DNA of 64,000 bases, from NCBI GenBank assembly GCA_965233855.1, contig OZ247586.1, positions 186,001 through 250,000 on the forward strand. The letters run 5' to 3'. This document shows, one piece after another, positions 37,444 to 46,049 of the stretch. This DNA is from Megaera_A sp965233855. Its GTDB lineage: Bacteria; Pseudomonadota; Alphaproteobacteria; Rickettsiales; Rickettsiaceae. The notes below the pieces were generated by a model. It was not told the origin of the DNA and ran no database searches. It saw only the letters and a list, made by a program, of their open reading frames with translations. The position numbers were made by a program, and so were the translations under genes. The number at the start of each line of letters is the position of its first letter. Positions within the stretch are counted from its first letter, which is position 1.

Positions 37444-38472
37444 GTGTATAAACTCTCTGATTTCGATTTTAATCTACCACCTGAATTAATTGCTCAAACT
37501 CCTAGTATAAAGAGAGATGAATCAAATCTTTTATTGCCGGGTTCAAAAGGCGATAAGATAGTTAGGTTTCATCAAATTATTGATCAGCTGTTGCCTGGTG
37601 ATTTGTTAGTATTTAATGATAGTAGAGTTGTGAATGCGCAGCTTACATTGCAAAAAAATGCAAAAGAAATAAATGTTAATTTGAATAAGCCAATTTCTGA
37701 AAATATGTGGCTTGGGTTTGCCAAGCCTGGGAAAAAGCTTAAGATAGGGGATGAGTTTCAGTTTGGCGATCATAAAATTCGTATCAATAATAAATTAGAA
37801 TCTGGTGATATTGAGTTTGAGTTTATTCTTGATAATATTAGTATATTTGATTTTCTAGATGTTTATGGCCAAATTCCTCTTCCTCAATATATAAAACGTG
37901 ACGGTAAATCTCCAGATGATTTGGAGCGTTATCAAACTGTTTATAGTAAAGAAAAAGGATCAGTTGCCGCAGCTACTGCCGGGTTGCATTTCACAGAAGA
38001 TCTACTAAATAAGATTAGGCAAAAAAATATAGAAACAGCTTTTGTAACGTTACATGTTGGAGCTGGAACATTTTTGCCAGTTAAAACAAAAAACATATCA
38101 GAACACAAGATGCATTCTGAGTGGTGCCAGATTTTAGAGGAAGTTGCTGATAAAATTAATCAGGCTAAGGAAGAGGGGCGTAGGGTCATTGTAGTAGGCA
38201 CTACTGCAATGCGAACCTTAGAATCTTGTTCAAATAATGGAGTTGTTATTCCAAAAGTGATGGAAACAAATATATTTATTACCCCTGGATATAAGTTTCA
38301 GATAGCGGATATGCTGCTTACCAATTTTCATCTTCCAAAATCAACACTCTTTATGTTAGTATGTGCATTTGCAGGGCATAAAGAAATGCAATTATTATAT
38401 AAATTTGCTATAGATAATAAAATGCGTTTTTTTAGTTATGGCGATGCGATGTTGCTTAAAATAAAGGAGTAA
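37444..38472 (+). CDS. queA: tRNA preQ1 ribosyltransferase-isomerase QueA
   Basis: Transfers the ribosyl part of SAM to preQ1-tRNA, forming epoxyqueuosine. 342 residues, GTG start (VYKLSDFDFNLPPELIAQTP). Conserved GDLLVFNDSRVVNA, QIPLPQYI, AAATAGLHFTEDLL and LLTNFHLPKSTL are present. It is followed, four bases later, by the HEPN/MNT pair and then tgt. Confidence 0.96.
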   Translation: MYKLSDFDFNLPPELIAQTPSIKRDESNLLLPGSKGDKIVRFHQIIDQLLPGDLLVFNDSRVVNAQLTLQKNAKEINVNLNKPISENMWLGFAKPGKKLKIGDEFQFGDHKIRINNKLESGDIEFEFILDNISIFDFLDVYGQIPLPQYIKRDGKSPDDLERYQTVYSKEKGSVAAATAGLHFTEDLLNKIRQKNIETAFVTLHVGAGTFLPVKTKNISEHKMHSEWCQILEEVADKINQAKEEGRRVIVVGTTAMRTLESCSNNGVVIPKVMETNIFITPGYKFQIADMLLTNFHLPKSTLFMLVCAFAGHKEMQLLYKFAIDNKMRFFSYGDAMLLKIKE

Positions 38473-38476
38473 GTTT

Positions 38477-38866
38477 GTGGAATATTTTATAGGCAAAATT
38501 GATATTGGTAATTTTTTAAAAAGCCGCGAGCAATTTGAGAAATATCGTAAAAATATCGATACAGAGCAAAATAAAGCTGGTGCAATTCAGGCTTTTGAAT
38601 ATACCTATGAAACTGCTTGGAAAACTATGAAAAGACTTTTAAAAAGTCAGGGACTAGTTGAAGTTATTTCACCTAGACAATGTTTTAGGGGAGCGGCAAA
38701 AATAGACTTAATATCTGATCCAAAAATATGGTTCTATTTTCTTGATATACGAAATCTAACTGTTCATACATACAATGAAAAAAATGTAGAAACGGTAATT
38801 AGTAGTTTTGATCAGTTTTCTTCAGCATTAGATGAATTCGTAATAAATTTAGAAAAGATGAAATGA
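38477..38866 (+). CDS. HEPN-type nucleotidyltransferase substrate-binding protein
   Basis: 129-residue all-helical protein of the HI0074-like family (NTase_sub_bind), which belongs to the HEPN superfamily. The motif RNLTVHTY (R92, H97, Y99) fits the R-x4-H-x-Y signature of HEPN toxins that act as RNases. GTG start at 38477. Its stop overlaps the start of the next gene (ATGA), a classic toxin-antitoxin arrangement. In known HEPN/MNT systems the partner MNT protein AMPylates the Tyr of this motif to silence the toxin; applying that here is inference. Confidence 0.85.
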   Translation: MEYFIGKIDIGNFLKSREQFEKYRKNIDTEQNKAGAIQAFEYTYETAWKTMKRLLKSQGLVEVISPRQCFRGAAKIDLISDPKIWFYFLDIRNLTVHTYNEKNVETVISSFDQFSSALDEFVINLEKMK

Positions 38867-39915
38867 TTCATATTGAACATATTGATTATATAATTATTAA
38901 AGATATTTTGAGTAAATATCCTTATAGTTTCTATGTTTACGGATCAAGATCTACAGGGGAGAATCAGAAATTCTCTGATCTAGATTTATGTGTATTTGAT
39001 CAGACTATGAGTACTCAAGATTTAAGAAATTTAAAAGAAGATTTAGAAGAATCAGATCTGTCAGTTACTGTGGACTGTACCTTTTGGCATGAGTTAGATA
39101 GTAAATTCCAGAAACTTATTCAAAATGATTTAGTTTTGATACAGGCTAATAATAATTTTGTTAGGGTTGAATCAAATTTGTTTTCAAAATTTATATTTTT
39201 ACCGAAGGTTCTTGGTTATGATATAGCGGAGCAGAACTCTGTTAGAGTTATTAATTTCAATCTAAAAACTTCGATGTTTAATATTGTATGTGATACTAAA
39301 TTTGCAGAGTTAGATATAGATCAAAATATTAAATATGTAATAGATCAGTATAATAATAGTCCTTTTGCTTGGTGGGTTGGGCCATCGGATACACCGGATG
39401 TTTTGCAGAATAAATTACTAGAATCGGGACTGAAGAAAGAAACAGATGAATATGCAATGTTTTGTGATTTATCTGATTTCCAAGAATTTAAGTTAGATAA
39501 AAATATAGTAATTAAACAGGTGAAGAATTATCAAGAATTACTGGATTTTATAGGAATTATTAGTTTTTATGATCAGAGTGTTAGTGAATTCTTGGATAAT
39601 AAGAAAATAATTTCTGATGAGGTTATGGCAAAAAATCTAATGTTTGTATGTTATATAGATGGAAAGCCGGTTGGAGTTGGTGCTTTGCATTTTAATGATG
39701 GAATCGCTGGAATATATGACATTATTACTTCTGAGAATTTTAGGAGTAAAGGAATTGGAACGAATATTATGAAATTCTTGATGAATTATGCTTATAGAAA
39801 AGACATTAAGAATTTATGTTTGTCAGCTTCTAGTGATTCAGGCTTTCGTATATATGAAAGACTTGGTTTCAAAATTGTAGGTTTTTTTAGTTGTTACGAA
39901 TGGTATGGAAAATAA
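38863..39915 (+). CDS. MNT-type nucleotidyltransferase fused to GNAT acetyltransferase
   Basis: 350 residues. Residues about 10-110 form a minimal nucleotidyltransferase with the full GS-x10-DxD motif (G27-S28 ... D39-L-D41 in YGSRSTGENQKFSDLDL). A linker region (about 115-200) follows. Residues about 205-350 look like a GNAT domain: YIDGKPVGVGALHF, the acetyl-CoA loop FRSKGIGTNIM, and FRIYERLGFKIVGF. It overlaps the HEPN gene by four bases and ends one base before the tgt ATG. The MNT part is the probable antitoxin; the role of the fused acetyltransferase is unknown. It may be a separate modification enzyme or an additional layer of toxin control. Confidence 0.85.
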   Translation: MIHIEHIDYIIIKDILSKYPYSFYVYGSRSTGENQKFSDLDLCVFDQTMSTQDLRNLKEDLEESDLSVTVDCTFWHELDSKFQKLIQNDLVLIQANNNFVRVESNLFSKFIFLPKVLGYDIAEQNSVRVINFNLKTSMFNIVCDTKFAELDIDQNIKYVIDQYNNSPFAWWVGPSDTPDVLQNKLLESGLKKETDEYAMFCDLSDFQEFKLDKNIVIKQVKNYQELLDFIGIISFYDQSVSEFLDNKKIISDEVMAKNLMFVCYIDGKPVGVGALHFNDGIAGIYDIITSENFRSKGIGTNIMKFLMNYAYRKDIKNLCLSASSDSGFRIYERLGFKIVGFFSCYEWYGK

Positions 39916-39916
39916 T

Positions 39917-40999
39917 ATGAATTTTAAATTTAATATTGCGAAAACTCATAAAAAGGCAAGGGTGGGGGCGATTGAAACAGCGCATGGACCCATTAAAACG
40001 CCAGCTTTTATGCCTGTTGGAACTCGTGGAACAGTAAAAGCTATGATGCCTGAATCTGTTAAATCTACGAATAGTGATGTTGTTTTAGGAAATACATATC
40101 ATTTGATGCTAAAGCCAGGTGCTGATCGTATTGAAAAGTTGGGTGGGCTTCGCAAATTTATGAATTGGTCTGGACCTGTTCTAACAGATTCTGGTGGTTT
40201 TCAGGTTATGTCTTTATCAGATCTTCGTAAAATTACAGAAGAAGGGGTGCAATTTAGTTCGCATATTGATGGTAGTAAGCATATGTTAACGCCTGAATCT
40301 TCAACAGAGATTCAATATAAACTTGATAGCACGATAACGATGGCTTTTGATGAATGTACCCCCTATCCAGCAACGTTTGAGGAAGCTAAATCTTCTATGG
40401 AATTAACCTCGCGCTGGGGACAAAGGTCACGAAATGCATTTGTTCGCCGCGATGGATATGCTCAATTTGGTATTATTCAGGGTGGTGTATATGAAGAACT
40501 ACGCGAGCAATCGGCTAAAGATTTAGTGGCAATGGATTTTGATGGCTATGCTATTGGTGGTCTTGCTGTTGGTGAAGGACAAGAAGAAATGTTCTCTGTG
40601 CTTGAATATGCGCCATCTTTTTTACCAGAAGATAAGCCGAGATATTTAATGGGAGTCGGCAAGCCTGACGATATAATTGGCGCTGTTAAGCGCGGTGTTG
40701 ATATGTTTGATTGTGTGATTCCAACGAGATCAGGACGAAATGGTCAGGCATTTACAAAAAATGGTACAGTTAATATAAGAAATAGTAAGTTTGCCGATGA
40801 TCCGGAGCCATTAGAAGCAGATTGCTCATGTCCGGCATGTACAAATTATTCAAAAGCTTATCTGCATCATACAGTAAAAGTAGGTGAAATAATTGGTGCG
40901 ATGCTAATGACTTGGCATAATATTCAGTATTTTCAAGATTTAATGACAAGAATAAGGCAATATATTGAAGCCGGTAAAGATTTCGATTTTGACTGTTAA
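39917..40999 (+). CDS. tgt: tRNA-guanine transglycosylase
   Basis: Exchanges G34 for preQ1 in GUN anticodons. About 360 residues with TDSGGFQVMSLSDLR (catalytic Asp region), GGLAVGEG and the zinc ligands CSCPACTNYSKAYLHHTVKVGE. ATG at 39917 fits the family start (MNFKFNI); an in-frame ATG at 39905 would overlap the previous gene. Converges with the DUF4396 gene, their stops overlapping by four bases. Confidence 0.96.
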   Translation: MNFKFNIAKTHKKARVGAIETAHGPIKTPAFMPVGTRGTVKAMMPESVKSTNSDVVLGNTYHLMLKPGADRIEKLGGLRKFMNWSGPVLTDSGGFQVMSLSDLRKITEEGVQFSSHIDGSKHMLTPESSTEIQYKLDSTITMAFDECTPYPATFEEAKSSMELTSRWGQRSRNAFVRRDGYAQFGIIQGGVYEELREQSAKDLVAMDFDGYAIGGLAVGEGQEEMFSVLEYAPSFLPEDKPRYLMGVGKPDDIIGAVKRGVDMFDCVIPTRSGRNGQAFTKNGTVNIRNSKFADDPEPLEADCSCPACTNYSKAYLHHTVKVGEIIGAMLMTWHNIQYFQDLMTRIRQYIEAGKDFDFDC

Positions 41000-41409
41000 T
41001 GGCATTTTTTTAGATGCTTTTTTATTAGCCAATAGTTGACAGGAAGTGCAGCAATATATCCTACTGGGATTGCAAATATAATTCCAATCCAGAATATCGA
41101 ATCAACTATTGAACTGGCACTTACTCCACCAATGAAATAATCAGTTACGTTCATTGCGATTTCCATAACAGTAATTGAGACTATTTCGCCAAGCCAGACT
41201 GTTTTTATAGCTATAGTATATATTGTTTTGTGGTTTTTTATAACAGAATTTATTGCAAGCAGCATCCCGGTGATAAATGCAAGAATAGTTGCGAGTATCA
41301 TGGTATGTATAGGGTGTAATCCAATTGAAACGCCAATCAATAAACCAATAAATTCACCAATAAGACAATGAATTGTTATTTTTCCTGCAAATATCCAATC
41401 TGAAATCAT
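40996..41409 (-). CDS. DUF4396-like membrane protein
   Basis: 137 residues with about four TM segments (IGEFIGLLIGVSIGLHPIHT; ILATILAFITGMLLAI; a VWLGEIVSITVMEI segment; SIFWIGIIFAIPVGYIAAL) and a short basic tail KKHLKKCH. Proteins of this family often accompany persulfide dioxygenases. Here it is the last gene of the sulfur detoxification run, ten bases after the MBL gene. A transport function is suspected but unknown. Confidence 0.7.
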   Translation of the reverse strand: MISDWIFAGKITIHCLIGEFIGLLIGVSIGLHPIHTMILATILAFITGMLLAINSVIKNHKTIYTIAIKTVWLGEIVSITVMEIAMNVTDYFIGGVSASSIVDSIFWIGIIFAIPVGYIAALPVNYWLIKKHLKKCH

Positions 41410-41419
41410 GTTTATGTTT

Positions 41420-42275
41420 TTAAAGTTTATTTAGAGGGATTTTGATATAGCTTATATCGTTATCTTCAGTCTGTGGTAATTTTCCAGCACGCATATTTAC
41501 TTGGATTGAAGGTAATATGAGTTTGGGAACAGATAATGTTTTGTCTCTTGCGCTTCTTTTTTCTGTATAGGTGTTTTTCGAAATATTATTGTTAATCATA
41601 ATATTTTTTTCTTTTTGCTCTTTCACTGTCGACATGCATGATTCTTTTTCTCCATTTTTGGGATAATCATGACAAACATATATTTTTGTATCATTAGGGA
41701 GAGATAATATTTTTTGAATTGAATCATATAATATTTCTGCATTGCCACCAGGGAAGTCAGCTCTTGCTGTGCCCAAATGTGGCATGAATACGCTATCACC
41801 AACAAAGATTGAATCTTCAATTATGTAGCTAATGCAAGCTGGAGTGTGGCCAGGGGTGTCTATAATTTTGGCAGATAAATATACCAATTTTGATTTTATC
41901 TCCTTCCCTGAGTAATTTATCAAATTGAGAAGCATCAAGCGGTGTATCTGATTCTGTATTAAATATTGGAACCCAGTAATCTAAAACTTTTAGGATATTT
42001 TCACCAATGGCAATTTTACCTCCTAGTATTGTTTTGATGTAGCTAGAGGCAGTCAGGTGATCTGCGTGAATATGAGTTTCTAGTATCCACTCTAATTTTA
42101 GATTATTCTTTTTTATGTAAGATATGATTTTATCCGCAGAATTAGTATTCGTTCTTCCAGAAAAAGCATCATAATGTTGCACTGAATCTATTATAGCACA
42201 GCATTTTGTATCTGGATCAGAAATGACATATGTAAAAGTGAATGTTGATTTATCAAAGAAGGACTCTACTCGCAT
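41420..42275 (-). pseudogene. MBL-fold persulfide dioxygenase, frameshifted
   Basis: Two frames encode consecutive halves of one ETHE1/Blh-type enzyme. The N-terminal half (from ATG 42275) has the metal motif THIHADH (H68, H70, D72). The C-terminal half has DTPGHTPACIS, FVGDSVFMP, YVCHDYP and the family tail KLILPSIQVNMRAGKLP. They switch at about 41880-41890 in GGTATATTTATCTGCC; removing one T gives DKIKIGILSAKIIDTPGHT. It would oxidise glutathione persulfide to sulfite in mitochondria-like fashion. It lies between the TSUP exporter and DUF4396 genes of the same operon. Inactive unless the indel is an error. Confidence 0.88.
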
Positions 42276-42283
42276 ATATACTC

Positions 42284-43075
42284 CTATAATTCCATTGTAA
42301 TAATTATTGTACTCAATATTAGAGTAAAATAACCAAAAAATTTCTTCAGTTTATCGGAAGAAAAATAATTTGATATTTTGGTGCCAATTATCATTCCTAT
42401 AATTGAACATAACAAAAATAATGTTATTAGATAATAGTTTATTGTTATACCATTTTGAATGTCTCCAATAAAACCTATTAGTGATTTTAATGCTATGATT
42501 AGTAGTGAGCTTCCTACTGCTGCTTTCATATCTAGTCCGGTAAGTAGAACTAATGCCGGAATGATTAGAAATCCTCCACCTGCTCCAACGATACCTGTTA
42601 TAATGCCAACAAATAACCCTTCTAAACTAATGAGTATAAATAATTTTAATGGATTTGATTCGTTTTTTGGTTTGAAACCTTTGCTATTTCGTATCATCAT
42701 AAATGCTGAAATAACCATAAGTCCGGCAAATAGAATCATTATAAAACTATTTTTCGACAGAAATATAAAATTGAATATTTCTATTTCTTTAGGTATTGAA
42801 GGAACGAGAATAGTTCTTGTGAGATACACTGCTATTATTGCAGGGATTGAAAATAAAAATGTTATTTTGTAATTAATTAGATTTTTCCGGTGGTACTGAT
42901 ATGCTCCGAATAAGGCGGTACTACCAACAATTAATAATGAATATCCACTTGCGGTTAGTGGGTCAATTTTTAATAAATATACTAATATTGGCAAAGTTAA
43001 AATAGATCCACCTGCGCCCATTAAGCCAAGGGTTAAGCCCATTATTATTGCCGCAAAATATCCTAGAATGATCAT
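42284..43075 (-). CDS. TSUP-family (TauE/SafE) sulfite exporter-like permease
   Basis: 263 residues with about eight TM segments and the duplicated TSUP motifs GLMGAGGSILTLPIL and GIVGAGGGFLIIPAL. In this operon it probably exports sulfite or another sulfur anion produced by persulfide oxidation. Its start overlaps the stop of the rhodanese gene by four bases, and the dioxygenase follows eight bases downstream. Confidence 0.9.
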   Translation of the reverse strand: MIILGYFAAIIMGLTLGLMGAGGSILTLPILVYLLKIDPLTASGYSLLIVGSTALFGAYQYHRKNLINYKITFLFSIPAIIAVYLTRTILVPSIPKEIEIFNFIFLSKNSFIMILFAGLMVISAFMMIRNSKGFKPKNESNPLKLFILISLEGLFVGIITGIVGAGGGFLIIPALVLLTGLDMKAAVGSSLLIIALKSLIGFIGDIQNGITINYYLITLFLLCSIIGMIIGTKISNYFSSDKLKKFFGYFTLILSTIIITMEL

Positions 43076-43608
43076 TTATTATCAACCTTATTCCAAGGGA
43101 ATTTAGCAATTAATTTTGCAAGACCGCACCAGCCAGTAGCTCCAGCATTAATTAATCCAAGTCCAATGATGGTTGGAACAATAAGCCATGCAGTAGATAC
43201 AAAATATGTCATTAACACACCAAGGACTATGATTGATCCAAGGGTTAGCTGCACTTGTCTCTCAAGAGGAATCATTTTTATTTCTTTTATAGTAGGTAGT
43301 CCTTGTTGCCCCCACGCTAAAATTCCACCTTCTAGATTGTATAATTCAAGTGAATTATCGGCTTCTGCAATTTTTTTGCATGCAGACATTGATCTCGCTC
43401 CTGATCTGCATTGAACTACAATTTTTTTGTTTTTATTTTCTGGAAGGTTAACATGTTCAAGACATATAGTTGATAGTGGAATATTATCTGCTTGTTCTAT
43501 ATGTTCTATTTGATATTCAAGAGGTTCACGAACATCTATTAATATAGCTTTATTGTTATTAAGCCATTTGCTTAATGTTTTTGAATCAGTCAATTTTATT
43601 TCTGTCAT
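43072..43608 (-). CDS. Rhodanese-DUF2892 fusion protein
   Basis: 178 residues. A rhodanese domain (about 5-105) has the active Cys67 in VVQCRSGARS, followed by a DUF2892 membrane tail with two hydrophobic segments (about 118-165; LGSIIVLGVLMTYFVSTAWL). It handles sulfane sulfur at the inner membrane and is the first gene of the operon rhodanese-TSUP-dioxygenase-DUF4396. Confidence 0.92.
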   Translation of the reverse strand: MTEIKLTDSKTLSKWLNNNKAILIDVREPLEYQIEHIEQADNIPLSTICLEHVNLPENKNKKIVVQCRSGARSMSACKKIAEADNSLELYNLEGGILAWGQQGLPTIKEIKMIPLERQVQLTLGSIIVLGVLMTYFVSTAWLIVPTIIGLGLINAGATGWCGLAKLIAKFPWNKVDNK

Positions 43609-43647
43609 TTTGGAAGTTCATATTTTAGTTAGTTTATGTATGTTAAA

Positions 43648-44324
43648 TTATAATGAATCTTTTGAAATTTCCATTAAATTCCCATTTTCAAGCCAGAGAA
43701 TCATAGTAACTATGTTTTTCTGTGTATATATTTTTCTCCCCGTGTCTCTGTAGAAATCTAATTGAGATTTATAGTTTTCTGGTATGTCTAAAAGGTTTTC
43801 TGCTGGAACACTATCAGATTTATAATCAATTATAATAATTTCTGAGTCTTTTATGATCATTAGATCGATTCTACCAATTTGGATGGAGTTTTCATTGGAA
43901 GTTCCCAGCGAGATTTCAGTTCTAAAATCTTGTTTGATTAAGTCGCAGAATTTTTTGTTATTTATAATTTTATCAATAGATTTGAGAATGCGTTTTTGGG
44001 ATTTGTTATCTAAAGTCTCGATTAGAGGGTGTGTTTTCATAGTTGTCAGATCAGGAACAGCTAGTGAATCTTCTAATATTTTATGAAAAATTAATCCATA
44101 CCCTAATGGATCTTGTTTGGATAATGGGGATTGCGATGAATAATTTACATTAAGTTGGTCAGCAATAGTAACAAATTCTGGGTTATAACTAATAGAAAAG
44201 AACTCTGTTTCTAGCGATGTGTTTTTTTTGCGATTCTATAATTTCTACCGACTGTTCTTCTTTACCAAAAATGAGTGTTCCATCTTTATTAAGTTCTGAT
44301 CTAGAATTAATTGCTGATCTAATT
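43648..44324 (-). pseudogene. AddA helicase-nuclease C-terminal remnant
   Basis: A PD-(D/E)XK nuclease core, GRIDLMIIKDSEIIIIDYKSD, resembles the C-terminus of AddA. An open frame of 130 residues starts at 44040, but the same frame runs further upstream (DPLGYGLIFHKILEDS) to the A8 run at 44222-44229. There one extra base shifts it from GTLIFGKEEQSVEIIESQKK. The MITE cuts it at 44325, and a few more matching codons (LRLDAN) lie beyond it. The helicase part of the gene is missing. Confidence 0.75.
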
Positions 44325-44539
44325 CAGCAATTCGAAATATGAACTAGCATATGGTCTACAGAGCTTTTTCGTGCAGATCTATTATGTGTTCAACACTCAA
44401 AAGCAATCAATTTTATACTCTTTTGGATCAATCCTAACCAAAAACACAGCTTTTTGAGATTATTTCAACAACTCTGCACGAAATAAATATTTTTAATACG
44501 TTAGTTCATAACGCCTACAGTTCATATTTCGAATTGCTG
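44325..44539. mobile_element. 215-bp MITE with perfect 21-bp terminal inverted repeats
   Basis: It starts CAGCAATTCGAAATATGAAC and ends with the exact complement; the perfect match extends 21 bases. It has no ORF. The termini are close variants of the IS-A (CAGCGATTCGAAATATG) and IS-D (CAGCAATTCCAAATATGAC) ends, so it is probably mobilised by their transposases. It sits inside the addA remnant, which reads across it within one base. Confidence 0.88.
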
Positions 44540-44586
44540 TGTGTTAGCATCTAATCTTAAAAATTATAATTCTCAGATTTCAGGCG

Positions 44587-45297
44587 TTATGAAGCCATGA
44601 GGGTTTGAAAATTCTCAAAAGCATAAAGGTAAGAATCAGCTCCAATAATTTGGCCTTTCTGAATCATTCTAATATTTTCTATTCCTGTAATAGTGATTTT
44701 TGCAGATTGGAAGTTTTTAAACCCCAGCATAGGCTTTGTTCGCTTCTTAATAAATCTATGATCTTGTTCCATAATATTATTGAAATATTTGTTTTGAATA
44801 ATCTCTATTTTCTCATTTTCTAATAGATTATCATTTGCACTATTAAGAGCTGATTTATTACTTCCGCTTTTATCAATATTCACCTTATCAGGAATATCAT
44901 TATTTTTAAACGCTTTACGGAAGAACGCCTTAGCAGCCGCTTTATCCCTGCGCTTCCTCAGCAAAAACTCTATAGTATTACCCAAAGAATCTACAGCACG
45001 ATAGAGATAAATCCAGCGACCATCCAGCTTGATATAGATTTCATCCATACGCCAACTTGAACCAACTGCTTTCTTTCTTTTTCTAACTTGCTTATCTATC
45101 AACGGAACAAATCTTTTAATCCATCTTTGTAGAGTACTATGATCTATTACTGCGCCTCTGATATGAGCTAGCTCCTCAAGATCTCGATAGCTCAAGGAAA
45201 ATCTACATTTCATATAAACAAACAGCATTATTATTTCCGGCGAGGAACAAAAACCTTTGAAATATTTTGTTAATTTAGGGGAAATAGCATATCTCAT
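44587..45297 (-). CDS. IS6-family transposase
   Basis: 236 residues. Typical IS6 (IS240-like) features are SYRDLEELAHIRGAVIDHSTLQRW (HTH), SSWRMDEIYIKLDGRWIYLYRAVD (first Asp) and IIQNKYFNNIMEQDHRFIKKRTKPMLGFK (Glu). The second Asp region is present as NIDKSGSN (K where T/D is usual, a possible inactivating change). I could not delimit the element ends. Confidence 0.88.
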   Translation of the reverse strand: MRYAISPKLTKYFKGFCSSPEIIMLFVYMKCRFSLSYRDLEELAHIRGAVIDHSTLQRWIKRFVPLIDKQVRKRKKAVGSSWRMDEIYIKLDGRWIYLYRAVDSLGNTIEFLLRKRRDKAAAKAFFRKAFKNNDIPDKVNIDKSGSNKSALNSANDNLLENEKIEIIQNKYFNNIMEQDHRFIKKRTKPMLGFKNFQSAKITITGIENIRMIQKGQIIGADSYLYAFENFQTLMAS

Positions 45298-45349
45298 GTA
45301 AAGCCTTTTTTATTTTCAGTATATTCTCTTTGATTGACTTTCACAACAC

Positions 45350-45739
45350 ATGCGACAGAACCATAAGAAATCAGCTATTCGCTTTTTGACACGTTTATTA
45401 GGCAATTATCCATCTCCAAGAGTTATTGTTACAGATAAACTTAGAAGTTATGTAAAACCTATACGCAGTATGTGTTCAGAAGCTGATCATCGTTCTCCTA
45501 AAGGCTTAAATAATCGTGCTGAGAATTCTCATCAACCCACGAGAAAGAAGGAAAAAATATCAATTAAATTCAAATCACCACAAGGTGTACAAAATGCATT
45601 ATCACTCATGGGAAAAATACGTAATATATTTGCTGTAGATGTTGGAAGATATATAAAAAATGCTGTTGATCAAAGAGATGCATTTAATCATGCTAAATTT
45701 ATCTGGAATGATGCTGCTCAACAGCTTCTTAATGCCTGA
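45350..45739 (+). pseudogene. Partial IS6-family transposase (C-terminal)
   Basis: 129 residues matching the second half of an IS26-like transposase: VIVTDKLRSYVKPI (second Asp) and HRSPKGLNNRAENSHQPTRKKEK (Glu). It differs from the neighbouring minus-strand IS6 protein, so it is a separate, 5'-truncated element whose first half was lost, probably when the other IS6 inserted. Confidence 0.85.
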
Positions 45740-46049
45740 AATTCAAGAACAACGTCTTTTTATGCTCTCTGTTTGTTAACTTGACGGTGCCCGTTGGAGG
45801 GCAAAAAACGTAAATTAAGTGAAGTAAAAATACAGATTATCCATTTATTGTACATATAAATAACTAAACAGACGTCTTACATAAGCGGTATAGGCCAAAT
45901 TTGGAATTGCTGTACAATCACTGAAACTATAGCTAGAACCTTTCCGTGTTAGCTATAACTTAATTTTTATTGCATTAATATAAATTTAGTAATAGCGTAA
46001 AATGTGTTGTGGTTTATTTTAAACTCATAACGAAATTTTATAAATTAAT
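45740..46049. other. Intergenic region with solo IS-end-like sequence
   Basis: 310 bp between the truncated IS6 and GTPase 1. GGCCAAATTTGGAATTGCTG (45893-45912) resembles the right end of IS-D, without the element attached. About 17 bases later GAAACTATAGCTAGAACC resembles the inner left end of IS-A. A short inverted repeat ATAGCTA/TAGCTAT spans 45929-45956. No ORF. Confidence 0.4.
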
